In this document: piece by piece, positions 33,199-44,707 of the stretch
Numbering within the stretch: the stretch's first letter is position 1
Layout of the letters: the number at the start of each line of letters is the position of its first letter
DNA from: Tribonema minus
Lineage: Eukaryota; Sar; Xanthophyceae; Tribonematales; Tribonemataceae
Length of the DNA stretch: 64,000 nucleotides
Direction: 5' to 3'
Assembly (NCBI GenBank): GCA_017506865.1
Contig: JAFCMP010000479.1
Coordinates: 620,001 to 684,000, forward strand
Translations under genes and position numbers: made by a program
The notes under the pieces: generated by a model
The model's input: the letters and a program-made list of their open reading frames with translations, nothing else
The model's database searches: none
What the model was told of the DNA's origin: nothing

Positions 33199-34739
33199 GG
33201 AGTGCAGGCAGTCACCGCGCGCGCATTGCCAAGGGCGCCGAGGGGGGCCCAGATGCGAAGGAGCGGGCGATCGCGGAGGTGAAGAAGACCAGCGCGAAAA
33301 TGGCCGCAAGCAAGGCCGGAAACACATACGGTAAGCTGCGCAGTCAGTGCGACCGCTTCAACAGGGGGGAGTGGGGGGGGGGGGAGGGAGGGCACATTGT
33401 TCGATCCAGCCAGGGCCGGGGCACTCAGTCAACTTGGTGGTCCACCTTTTAGAACTTTCTTTAGTCAGAAGCGGGTATGCGTCACTGACGCGACCTTCTA
33501 AGTCATTGACTTGAGGTTGAGAAGCATGTATGTTTGACATTGAGACCGCGTTTTTGTCAGTGATTGTACCAGTGCATCGTGGGGCAGTGGCATGTTGCAG
33601 CAGGTGTTTCATGGGATTGGGTTTCATGTAACGGTGTGTGAGGGTTTTGAGCTGTACATGTTTGTTGTGGCGCGATATGGCACACACATTCGGCTGCATT
33701 GCAAGCACTGTGAACGCGGGTCATCATAGTGGAGGTGGACACAGTAACATGGCTTTGACAGCCACTCTACATGGTCAAGTTGTTGAGCAGTGTCACGACC
33801 TACTTCAAGTTCAAATTGAAGTTGATTATCAGGACTTAGGTAACTTCAACGGCACAACTTCAAAACTGATGCTCAGAATCTCAACTTCAATTATCTCTTG
33901 AACTTCAACATCTGTTTTGAACTTTTGAAACTTCATCATCAGTATGCTCTACCTCAGCGAGCCGACCAATACAGTTATGGCGACTCAACATCATAGAGAT
34001 ACTTCAACTGCATTGTTTGGGCTGATCATTATTGTTGGCGTTAAACTCATGTCGCTTTCCAGCATCCGGGGTCGCTTTCACCCTAATTGAGGCCTCCATG
34101 ATTTGATTCAACGTGAGGTTGTGGGACACGCATGCATCCGCCACCGCGGCATCGCGCTGCGCTCTCACAGTCGCAGCTGAAGCCGCGCGCTGTCGCATCG
34201 GCCCGGGTAGCTCGAAGTGCAGTTGCTGGTGCCCTTGTGCTGTTTGGCAATGAAGAGACGTCTGGTACACTTCAAGTCGTGCCACATGGCATCTCTGGAC
34301 ATGCAAAGCCACACACATGTCGCGCTTGCCCTCAGGGCTGCCTTGATTGCAAGGTCCCATGCATTGCTGCTGAATGTGATCTCCTTGCCGGTGCTTTTCG
34401 GCAGCGACCACATGGACTGCGGACGAGGACGCCATACTGCGGCAGCACGTGGACGAGGTTGGCGCAGACAACTTAAGGGGGAAGTGGCCAGCCGTTGCGG
34501 AGCTCTTGCCACGGCACAATGCCACGCGCTGCCGAGAGCGCTGGGTTCAACACCTGAGCCCGGAGATCACAAAGAGGTCATGGACGCCGGCGGAGGAGGA
34601 TGTGCTCCGGGATGCTCAACAGCGCCTTGGCAACAGCTGGGCTGCGATTGCCAAGCTTTTGAAGGGGCGAACGGATAATGAGGTCAAAAACCATTTCCAT
34701 GCCGCTCAACGAACGATGGCACGTAGGAAGTGGGCATGA
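33199..34739 (+). CDS. R2R3-MYB DNA-binding protein (3' exons)
   Basis: Exons 33199-33330 and 34405-34739 (TGA) join in phase 1. The first encodes a basic helical stretch (KERAIAEVKKTSAKMAA). The second encodes two MYB repeats. Repeat one holds WTADEDAILRQHV, GKWPAVAELL and CRERWVQHL. Repeat two holds SWTPAEEDVLRDAQQRLG, NSWAAIAKLLKGRTDNEVKN and HFHAAQR. The Trp residues are spaced as expected; the last is Phe. The GRTDNEVKNH recognition helix is canonical, so the protein should bind MYB-type sites in the nucleus as a transcription regulator. It ends soon after the second repeat. Upstream exons may include 30480-31590, which fit in phase. The intron between the two exons contains the second 292-bp repeat. 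Confidence 0.8.
33800..34094. repeat. 292-bp dispersed repeat, copy 2
   Basis: Same orientation and order as 30139-30430, ending near ctaattgaggcc. It lies in the MYB intron about 300 bases before the DNA-binding exon. Confidence 0.8.
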
Positions 34740-35828
34740 CACCATTCGTGCCAGCAGCGGCGGCAGCGGCGGCGATGCGGCACCATGGCGCCGGAATAAC
34801 CGCAGCAGCCATTACCAGTAGCAGCAGCACACGGAGCTCAGGAAGAGAACGGATCCAGCGGTGTCAGCAGCCTCAGCACCATCGGCAGCATCACCTGCAA
34901 CAGCGAGTACAGCAGCAATGACGTCAGCTGCAGCAGCTGCCTTCAACCAGCACCACACAGGCACCTTCAGCATTAGCATGCCTACGAAGCTAGCGACAGT
35001 GAACGTTTCGCCCCATCCTTCAGGGGCAAACCACAGTGACTACCAGGGGGCCTTTGGGCATGCAGCAGTGGTCAGACTGCATGCGAGCTTTATTTTGGCA
35101 GTTACTGTAGTTTGAAAAATGCAATGATCCAATGCAAAGTTTGAGCAGCTTCAAGGAAATTGTGTTCAGGCAGTCAGCGTAGGTTTGGTTGCGATGAAAA
35201 TGGCCAGAGGCAACCAGGGGACATGTCCACAGGATTATGCATCCACACCAGACAGACAGCACAGCCTTGCATATTGAAGATTTGACACATTGAACATGGC
35301 GCGCACAGACAAAAGAATGCATGTTGGAGTATCGCCTTCGAAGGCCCCTCTTTCTTTTGGACTTGCACAAGCTGCTGTGACTGCCCGTGCCATGTGATAC
35401 GGCTTGGGGGTAGATTGAGGACCAGGTATACCTAGTAGTGAGGCCAGGTCATAGTCAGACCTGGCTGGTCATCTTAGGTGCAATTAGCTCAGGTCACATG
35501 CCAAAGGGCACATCATTGATAGTGTGTTCAGAACCTCTGCTGCAGCAGCAGCTAGTAGCAGACGACAGCGTTGCTGTGCCAAGACATCCAGGCCCCCAAG
35601 CCCCCTTCTCTCCGAATAAGGGGGGGGGCTTACTCGCCATCGCCTACGGTACTCGTTCTCTGGAGCTTGCCTACAGTACTCGTCCTCTGGAGCTTGTCTC
35701 CATGTTTTGCTCTTCCAGCTTGCTAGCCTGCATTTATGACACCATCACATCGTAGCCTGCTTCAATTTGGCACCCGTCGACAGTCCTTATTACCTCGTGC
35801 AAAACCCGCTCGCAAGCACGATGTTCAT
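34740..35828. other. No recognisable gene
   Basis: 34745-34970 is rich in cag/gca triplets and probably belongs to the MYB 3' UTR. The rest shows no coding pattern on either strand. Confidence 0.45.
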
Positions 35829-35832
35829 GTAC

Positions 35833-36950
35833 GTATGGACTTGTATTTATAAAGGCCCAAGGGAGGCCGGGTTGCCTATGCAATCGAAAAGCTTGCGTCA
35901 ACGCAGCAGCCTAGTCTGCGCTGTGCCCTAGGAGTTTGGATACCGGCGCCGCAACACAGCCCAGCATTCGCGCTCCACGTGTGTATGCCATGACGCGCTC
36001 CGCCAACTCCCGCGCCAGCGATATGCTCAGCTCAATGTGGATCTGACGCTTAGCTAACCCGGCCTTGCGTAACACATCTGCCTTCCCCCCCCCTGAGCAC
36101 AGTGCTGAGTGCATTGCCAACTCCTTAACAAAAAGGCTTGTCTGCTTGCCCAGCCGTCCGTACGACTCCTGCACGAATGGCACAAAAGCCCAAGATGACG
36201 TCAAGGTGCCGGTGTGGTGCTTGACCTTCGCGTCCTCCCCCACCCCAGCAGCATAGCCGTCCGTGTTCGAGGCATTTGTTTTGCCTGTCAGGTACGAGCT
36301 CGCTGTGGGCGCGCGCACACTTGTGTCTAGCACTATTCCCTTGTTACGGTATGCACTGCTAAAGTGCAGACACCCTGGGTCAATGACTGTGTCCGCCCGA
36401 TACCCCGGTACCTTGAAGACGCTAGCGTCCTCATTGCGGACAATAGAGACATGGTGTTGTCTCAAGATGCGCTGCAGGCACCGCTTTTGGGCAGTGTGTG
36501 TCGCGTTGTGCCCCCGTATGTGCTGGCTGGGGCAGCTGATCGCATGCGTGGAGGTGGGGCTTACGTCACTGCACCGCCATGGGCACACCTCGCCCTGTAT
36601 GCCCCACCCGTCTATAAAGATCGCAACCAAAATCATCGTGGCTGCTGCCATACTGGACATGGGCGCGCACCCGGGCGGTCATTGGCAGCGGGTGGCACGC
36701 TCATCCACGCCATTGCCCCGGACGCACGCTGGCTGCGCAGCTGCGCCAGGACCCGCGTGCTAGCCTGTTGGCGGCGGCGGCTGGTGTCACGCGAGTCACC
36801 AATAATTGTAGCCTGCGTCGGCTTGCCCACGGCACCAGCCGAGGCAGCCTCTAGGTCCTCCACCAGGCAGTCCTCGTATTGACGTCGAAGAACATTTGAA
36901 AGGCCGGCTTGTAGTCCGTGCGTGAAGTGACCGCGCCGGCGGCGGGGCAC
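35833..36950 (-). pseudogene. 5'-truncated non-LTR retrotransposon relic, endonuclease end
   Basis: On the minus strand, 36950-36633 and 36660-35911 encode, in two frames, the C-terminal part of a retrotransposon polyprotein. The first part reads like the end of the reverse-transcriptase region (AMAWMSVPP). After a frame break near 36650 come a CCHC-like zinc motif (CPWRC, HAISC), RGHNATHTAQKR, and a restriction-like endonuclease with YRADTVIDPG and IVLDTSVRAP, then FVPFVQESYGRLGKQ. No reverse-transcriptase catalytic motifs remain, so the 5' part is missing. The 3' tail (gtatggacttgtatttataa on +) recurs at 20606. The GC-rich element at 53-60 kb has the same domain order but a different 3' end, so it is a cousin rather than the source. 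Confidence 0.75.
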
Positions 36951-37175
36951 TACCTTCCTGCAGATCTCGTCAGCATAGGCCTCCCAGTCGTCGTCGTCGT
37001 CCTCCTGCCCGCCGCTGCAGCTGCTTTCTTCCTGTACACGCTCGAATCAGAACCTTTCGAGATGCCCAGTCACGTAAAGAATCACATACAGAACATAGAG
37101 AACATAAAAGTGCTTTGCCGAAGAGAGAGCAGCACTGACCCTTCAACTTTGAAAGTAGTTGACGAGTGTTGTCCC

Positions 37176-37198
37176 GGGGGGGGGGGGGGGGGGGGGGG
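37176..37198. repeat. Poly-G run of 23
   Basis: Uninterrupted run of 23 G on +. A second long homopolymer of the same base pair (C20 on +) lies at 53131. Confidence 0.95.
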
Positions 37199-37528
37199 CT
37201 GTGGCAACCTTGTAACTCCTAGGTGTACTGTACATGCACCTCTCACAGCCAACACTGGAAAACGATTGGCTGTCTAACGTAGAGTAGAACTGCAAGTGCA
37301 GCAGTCGGTGGACTGATGTGTGTAGGCAGTCACAGAATATCGGTGAAGCGAGGATGACCCGTTGTGGGCTCTTGATGAAGTCTACCTGCAGGCGGTTACG
37401 CAAGGCGTGTGCACATGCACCGTATATATGCCCCAGTAAACGCCCCCCCGGGCGTACGGATCTGGGACTTTGCACAGCACGCCCATGCCAGCGGGCGTAC
37501 AGCGACGGCTACGATAAGAGTGCTCGAC

Positions 37529-38057
37529 ATAAGAGCGGTCACGGTACCGTCGTGGATAGCCCCGCGATAACGTTCCTAGCTTCCGGGAGCAAGCGGTAAT
37601 TACCGCGGGGGGGGCTATTCAACGACCCCCCGCGGTATTTGCTGGCATTGTCACCGGAGCACCCGCAAAATAGCGCAGGGGGGGGCAGGCCGCAGTCCGC
37701 AGCAGCAGCGTGGCAAGCACGCCAGTTACTACCGCAGGCAGTCAGCGTAAGCACGCTACGTTAGCGACAGCTCACTTTTTTGGCACTGACGATTTTCGCC
37801 GAAAGGCCAAGGTAAGCTGGACGCGCGCTTCTGCTGCGTGCAAACTCAAGCAGACGAACATAGATGGCATAGATGGTGTCACTGTTCGCTAACGCAACCA
37901 TATGCATGTGTTTTGCTCATTTAGTGGCTGCCACGATTGTTCATCGAGACGAGAATACCCCCCGCCTTATTCAACGCCCCCCCCCGGGCTATTGCTATTG
38001 CCCAGCTATTCAAGGTGGGGGGGGCTATCCACGGGTGAATACGGTATAAGAGCGGTC
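37529..38057. mobile_element. Putative fold-back element with 13-bp inverted ends and 12-bp direct repeats
   Basis: Direct copies of ataagagcggtc (37529-37540 and 38046-38057) flank inverted copies of cgtggatagcccc (37551-37563 and 38021-38033). Inside, 37601-37637 forms a hairpin of about 12 base pairs (taccgcgggggg paired with ccccccgcggta) around ctattcaacga. Related G- and C-run words with ctattcaa recur at 37964-38020. No transposase is present, so this would be a non-autonomous element. Confidence 0.55.
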
Positions 38058-38197
38058 TGACTAGTACATGGGTGCCTCAACCTTGATCCTTCCTGCCGGA
38101 CATCAACCTTGGGATCAACACCGATGCAGGCGTTTTGCTGATCACCACAAAGTAAGCCAAGTTTGAAGTTGAGGGTGTGAAAAGCGTGCTGCCGGCA

Positions 38198-39863
38198 ATG
38201 GCAGCTTATCTGGATCTTGAGCTGTCCCTGGTGTACTGGAGCTCGGCAGATGTTGCTGACTGGTTCGTGGCGATGGACTTTCCATCGGCTGTGGTGAGTT
38301 TGGCAGGATCTGTGATTGATCACAGTTGGGTTACTGTACTCTCGTAACTGCTATCTTGGAGGGAATGTAGTCCTTTGTGCTCCCCTCATCTGCTGATACC
38401 GCTACTGCTGTCACTGCACTTGATTGAGGTGCAGTACAAACGCGTCACTGCGCTGAGTTTCGAAGTGATTGACGCCTCTGACGTTTGTGCTCTCATCTGC
38501 TGCTACCTCTGTTTGTGTCGCTTCAGTTGAGTGAGGTGCAGGACAAGCGCATTTCTGGCGCAGAGCTCGTGTCCCTCATCAATGCTCGAAGGTTGCACGA
38601 AATAGGGCTGACCTCTACTTTGCAGTTGCAGCAGTTGCTGTGGAATCTGGAAAAGCGCATTGCGCATGGCGATGCCCGAGCTGGCAAAGCTATTGACCCG
38701 GCCGTATTCAACAAGGCTCAACCTGCACAAGCTGGTGCGCCCGTAGGGGGTCGTCATGCAGCAGCTGACTACAGTGAGCAGTTGGTGCCACTAGGGGTGC
38801 CTCAACAACCGAAGGCAGCAGCGGGCAAGAAAAAGCAGAAGGCGTTGGTGAATCTTATAGACTTGGACGATGGCGATGGCAGTACTGGTGACCATGCTGC
38901 CGATGAAAACGAGAGCACTCATGGGGACGCAGGGGGCTCGGAAGAGGGAAGGGAAGATCAAGAGCAGCAGGGACAAGAACAGTCAGAGGGCGCACAGCCA
39001 TTGGTTTTTGAGGTGCGCTTTGAAGCTGCTGAACCACCGCACCTGCTGCTTGAGGAGTTCCAACCTGGCAACAGGCTCATTGTGAAAGCGTTTCCTCGGC
39101 GAGCCGATGGAAGCATAGGAGCAGCGGAGCGAGGTGGCAGGATCCAGCCTGGGGATTTTGTCACCGCTGTGAACGGCATCAACCTTGATGGTGAGTGACC
39201 ATTGGCAATGCAGTTACCATGTTAAACCAAGGCACCAGAAATTCAGCACGATAATGTATGTTTGCAGGTATTGTTACCTATACTTCACAAGTACCAATTA
39301 TGATGGACCTCATGAATTGATGAATATGAAGACGCAAATGACTTACTTTTGACTGAAGCCTGGCTGCTGTAATGTGCTTTGTTATGTTGCAGCGTCATTT
39401 TGATATTTATGAGCAATACCATGATCTACATATGCTTGGTTGCACGTGTACTACGTCATGCTTTCATTTGTCTGGGTGGTGTTGTGTGCACATTGCGAAA
39501 CTTTCATATGAGCGTTCTTGCTTCATGGGCACAGGTGTGAGAAATGAAGCTGTGCAGGCTCACCGGTCCGCACTGCCTGTGTATATTTATGTCTTATGTG
39601 CAGGCTTCCCATTTCAGGAGTCCATCAGGCTGCTCACAGGACGGCGACGGCCCATGGTGCTGCGCTTTATGCGCGTTCCAAAGCACCTCCTGCATCAGCG
39701 GGTGGAGCGCTGGTCCATGCATGCGCTCAGGTCCGTGCTGCAGGAGCAGGGTGTGGAATTAAGCGGTTTGGAGCGGCATGCGGACTTGGTGGAGATGGCA
39801 CAACGAGCATTCTGGGAAAAGCCCATGCCATTGCCACCAGCACCACCTCAGGTGTGTGCTTGA
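38198..39863 (+). CDS. SAM domain - PDZ domain protein with SAP-like tail
   Basis: Three exons read in phase: 38198-38293 (ATG, MAAYLDLEL), 38527-39190 and 39604-39863 (TGA), about 339 residues. Residues about 13-78 match a SAM domain (WSSADVADWFVAMDF, ISGAELVSLINARRLHEIGLT), used for protein-protein or RNA contacts. A Lys-rich then acidic linker spans about 125-185. Residues about 191-276 form a PDZ domain with GGRIQPGDFVTAVNGINLDG, a peptide-binding module. Residues about 290-324 (HALRSVLQEQGVELSGLERHADLVEMA) resemble a SAP-type helix pair. Together these suggest a scaffold. The last exon could instead splice at the donor 39852 and continue, since exons at 40.7-43.2 kb are unassigned. I do not know a named protein with this order. 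Confidence 0.7.
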
Positions 39864-40751
39864 ATCAGCATGTCATCATTGGTCGGGTAGATACCCGGAA
39901 TTCATCAGTTGCGTCTCTGTGCTTGACAATGTATTCGTATTTAGGTATAATCATGCAATACTGTATGGCATGTATGCCACGCATGCAATATGTGCCACAG
40001 AGGGTTGGCCACATCTTTAGCATCAGAGGTGTTCATGGCATTGAAGCATCGGCGACTGGCTGCCTGTGTGCAGTTGCACAACTTGCCACCGCCGGCATGC
40101 ATCAGCAGCAAGACCGGCCATGCATGCATCATTGTATTCCAGTTAAAAGAGTGGACATTGGAGCTTTGCTGTCTGGTGTGGCAGGCAGTACATAGAAGGA
40201 TGGCTTTGCCAGCACCAGCTTGTATCGAGCCATCCAGTGGGAGTTGATTCTAGTAAAATCGCGTGCCATGCAGGTGCGAAATGGCGCTGGGGGCATCATC
40301 ATGGGCGAAACCAGCATATGTGGCTGGCTGCTCCTGAAGGCTCCTTACGACAGAAGAGCTGAGACACGCTACTGCGACCTCCATGGCAGCGAGCTTATTT
40401 TTCACAGGTGATTTTGCATGGGGCATTCTGATTGGTGACACTATTGCCTGCGAATGTGAGCATCTCTTGAAGCACTGGCAGGGCGGCACATGCTTACTTG
40501 ACGTTGCATCAACATGCCTTGTACGAATGGAGCTGACTGCAGTAGTAGCATCTGTTGTAAGGCCTGACTGAGTAGCACCTGTTGTTGAGCCTGATTTGCT
40601 TTTGCTGCTCAAATGACGACGACATTTCTCATTGGACAGCTCTGGCAAGTAGAGATTCGAAACTGCTTGTTGTAAGTAAGTATTGGCAGCGCGTGTTGGA
40701 CCAGCATGAAAAGAGTTCAAATAATGCCTCACTTGCTGCTGCAACATGAAG

Positions 40752-43152
40752 GCCTGTGGCTGGCGCTTCAGCAAGTGATGAGGCTATGCAGTACGAGGAG
40801 GAACCAATGGGCTCCATCGACATGAACACCATACGCCTGGTTGAAAGCACTCGCACCAGTGAGCAAGGGCAGAAAGACCTGAGGCTGGTTGATGATGATG
40901 GACAGGTCAGTGCATCAACTTACATCAAACGTGGCACAGGCGTTTGTGTATCTGTTTGCGCATGCGTTTGGTTCTTGGCAATAATTACCAGCGTGAGGGC
41001 ATGCATGCTGACTTGCAAAAAAGATGCAGTAGCACGTCATCTGCATTGCGCTGGACATGCCATACCTCACCACCCTTGCATTGATGCTGTACTGTATCCT
41101 CGGGTTTCGTTGACAGTAGCAAGGTTTCAACATCATTCCCGTCAAATGTACTACCAGGTTGACAGCTCCTCTCAACAATGGTTTTGATTGCGAAAATTGG
41201 TATTTTCCTGCACCTTGGCAACAAGTCAAATGCTCGCTCAACAGCATGAACGCCATACTGCCAACTGGTGCATCTGTCGTGGCACAGTGCTGAGCGCAGT
41301 GCAGCTGCCACTCAAGTCTAAATGATTTGGTTCATAAGGCTTGCCTGATCTAGCAGCTTATCAGCAACACTGTCACAATGGCTCTAGCCGCCATGGGCGC
41401 TTCGGGTTGAAGACAGCCTGCCTTCAGTCTGCAAGCACTTGAAGCCTTGAACAATTGCTGGTTGTTTTGGAACATGCTCGAGCATCTGAAGTTTGTGTTA
41501 TGGAGTGAAATCTGCCTTGAGGTTTCGCAAGCAAAAATCAAGTTTTTGCAGCCACGGGTTGCTAGTCTTATGAGGCAGCCACTTGGGATAAGCCACCCTT
41601 TTCGTGACAGTGGAATGCCTTGAAGCGTTTCGTCTCTAATGTCACGTGTTGTGATTGGCCACAGGTGTGGCTCGTCAGTGCGGCAGGGGAGAGCACTCTC
41701 AACCAGTGGCATAAACGCTTTCTGACAGCGCAAATTGTAGGGCCAGGCACACGAACCAGCGGCCTGCCTTGCCCTTCGGCTCCTTTCCTGAGCAGTCGCA
41801 CTCACAACAGGTAATGTCATGCTGAATATGACCATAATGCAAATATACCATATGCGCAGCCACAGGTAGTGAGGGCGGCTACAGTGGAATTCAGTGGCGA
41901 TACGGTACATGACATATCACTTGAGTTGTACGTGAGTGTTGCCTGGCAATGTGGTGATTCGCGCCTAAAATGGGCATTCCTGCACTCTGTAGCGACTTAC
42001 ACATTCTGTGAAAGTCGTTTCATCCCGCGCAGCGGTTTATGTATGCAATGATGGTGTCCAGTTTTCCTGCAGGGCATTGAGCTGCTCGTGTATGTGCACA
42101 TCTCATGTAGCCTGTCACCAGAGGCGATTATCAGCTGCGACGATCGTCATAAGCCATTCTGATGAGAATAGTTGTTGTTGCTGCTGCTGATTCATGCTTT
42201 TTCTGCAGCTTGATGATATCATGGCTACCACCCCGGCAGCCATATCTCAACACAGTGCATTCATTCCAGGTATGTAAACCGCGGTTCATGCTTGGACTGA
42301 ACTACTCATAAAAGTTATTGTCTTGTGTAGTGAGTCACTCTTGTCAGACTCTAGCCTCCCTGTTGTCTCGCCCCTGCTGGCCAGGCGTGTCGGTGAATGG
42401 CGGAATGCCTCACAGTTTGGGATACCATAGCATGCTGTCAAGTTACCCCAATGTCAGCACCGCAGCAGGTGCAGTGGCAGCAGTGACCGGGGGGTGCGCG
42501 AGCCTTCTTGCAAATTGGTCAGATGTTTGCCTTCCCCGACTGAGTGCAGTAGCTCAGATTGTCAGGCTTGACAAGCCCTTTTGCACCTATCCTTGAGAAG
42601 CTATAATATTAACTACCCGAAAGTTTAAGGCGGTAAAGAGACTCAGATGCTGGTCTAAGTGCTAGGGTTTGAGCCAGGGCTTGACCTGATGCGGCTCAAT
42701 CGAACCTTAGTGCTGAGCTGACCTGATCAATCATCACCTGCCACGGCGTCGGACTTACCAGCAATGCAGTCAGATCCCGCCAAACCAGACATCTGGCATT
42801 GAATTCAGGAGGAGCTGGTTGTGCTGAGAGCGCAAATTGACGGTCAGCCGCTGCAGCCTAGCGGCCGCTGTTGTGGTGTCCAGCCCATGAAGGCCTGACC
42901 AGGGCCTCGGTAAAGCCTGTAGCTCGCGCAGCTTTGCCTGCAGTTTGTCTGTGTTGGCTGCGGCAGCAGCAGCAGCTATGGGTTGTTGAAGCTGCTCGCC
43001 CTGCTCTGCATGGCCTAAGTCCCACGATGCTTGGCTGAATTACGCAGGTGCAATACAGGGAAGGGAGCAATCCGCTTGGCCAGTGGCACACAGCAGCCGA
43101 CGAAGTGCACAGCACTGGCCTGCTGGTCAAAGGCCTACAAGAAGGGGAAAAG
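40752..43152 (+). CDS. Possible upstream exons of the DUF676 gene
   Basis: Coding-like segments with splice sites occur at 40752-40905 (MNTIRLVESTR, KDLRLVDDDGQ), 41665-41813 (WLVSAAGESTLNQWHKRFL), 41866-41931 (RAATVEFSGDTVHDISLEL), about 42212-42270 (LDDIMATTPAAISQHSAF) and 43048-43152 (QWHTAADEVHSTGLLVKGL). Only the first two join cleanly in phase. Plant DUF676 proteins carry an N-terminal DUF3657 domain that would belong here, but similarity is too weak to prove it. They could also extend the SAM-PDZ gene. A further candidate exon lies at 43341-43602; more than one frame is open in it. Confidence 0.35.
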
Positions 43153-44707
43153 GTTAGTGGGTGTTCCCTGGTTCAACAGAGCCAGGTCCTGCTGCTCTGC
43201 TGCCGTCGTCCTGAGCTTCGGCGTTGGCATATTGTCACATGTACAGCTTGGTGCCACGCCTGCATTACCTAGTTCTTGGCGCTATCTTTTGCTGTTGTTG
43301 TGAGGCACAGTACAGTGTATTGGTGTAGTTGTTTCTGCAGGTGATGGCTTGCATACCCCCCTTTTGTTACTCATGGACCAGGCCAGGTCTCTGTGCATCT
43401 GTTTGTCAAAAAGGCCATGAGCGCTACTGCACACAGCATACTGCTGCAGCTATTTACTGTTGGCCTGATACACATCTCTCTGTGCTCTTTGTGGTCCTCA
43501 CGCCAATCAATGGTTACACAGTACTCATTCCGAGTGCGCGCTATGCACGACAAGGATACTGTGAGCTCCATGCGCTGGGGCCCTTGGGGACAAGTCAGTC
43601 CGGTGAGTGTGCATGCAATAGCGCATTATGCACTATGCTGCCTTGTCACTGGCAGCAGGCTGGCAGGTGACTGCAATTTGCTGCGCCTTGGCCACCACAC
43701 CCAGCCCCGCCCTGTCTGTGTATTTTGGAGCACGTTGTACTTTGAAGTATATGAGTACGTGTCGACGCCTGCTGAGCTCTCACCATGATGACCATCTCTG
43801 CCCTCACTGTTTTTGTGTTTACACGGCAAAGGGGATGAATTGGTGCTATTGTGCTGCTATAATTTTGCTGTCCAGACACCCATGAAGGCTTCAGGCACAA
43901 GCACGGTCTTTTATTGTGAATTCGAGGTTATCTTCTACAGGGTATCAAAGACTCATGCGAGAGAAAGAACGTGAATGAATCAGGATACCTGCAACAAATA
44001 CAGCACAGCCTGTGATTGCAGCACAAAACCACAGCAATCGAGCAGCTGCAACAATTGACTGATGCCATTGCTCAATGCTGAACTAAGCTTTTGATGTGAA
44101 GGCAGTGCAGCCAGGATCTCAATCAACTGCATATGCGCTTGTGGATGCCTTGCATACTTGCCCACAGCCATTTGTGACAGAGAGAGGGGCTCAGCGACCC
44201 AGGCGGCCACCATCACACCTGTGGGTGGTGAGTGGTTCATATTCCAAGCCGCTGTTGTCAACTTTGGTCCGCACTGTCATAAGCTGCATATAGCAGCATC
44301 GAGGAAGATCTTGTGAGAGTCCCTGTCACCTCGTATGCTGGTCTTGTATGTATTGAAATGAACGGCAGCGCAAAGCTCTGTCCTCAAGGAAAGCCTCATC
44401 GTTGCAGGCGCCCATGCATCAGAAACCAGTGTTGTGCCCTGATGCCACTGTTGACGGCTCAGCTGGCTTTGAACAAAGTATGGTGCATTGTTTGTCGTTG
44501 TGGAAGACAGTAGTTGCAGCTATGCTCCTGCCCTGTGGCTCTGTAGAAGGCCCAGTACATGGTATGTATGAAATGCTTCTGGCAGTGTGCTGGCCGGGCG
44601 TTGTCCACAAGTGGTTAGTGCGCGTCTGCATCCTGTATGGTCCTGACAAAGCTCCAGTGTAATCATGCTTACAATGACTGCATTATGCTGTGCTTGGTGG
44701 TTCACAG

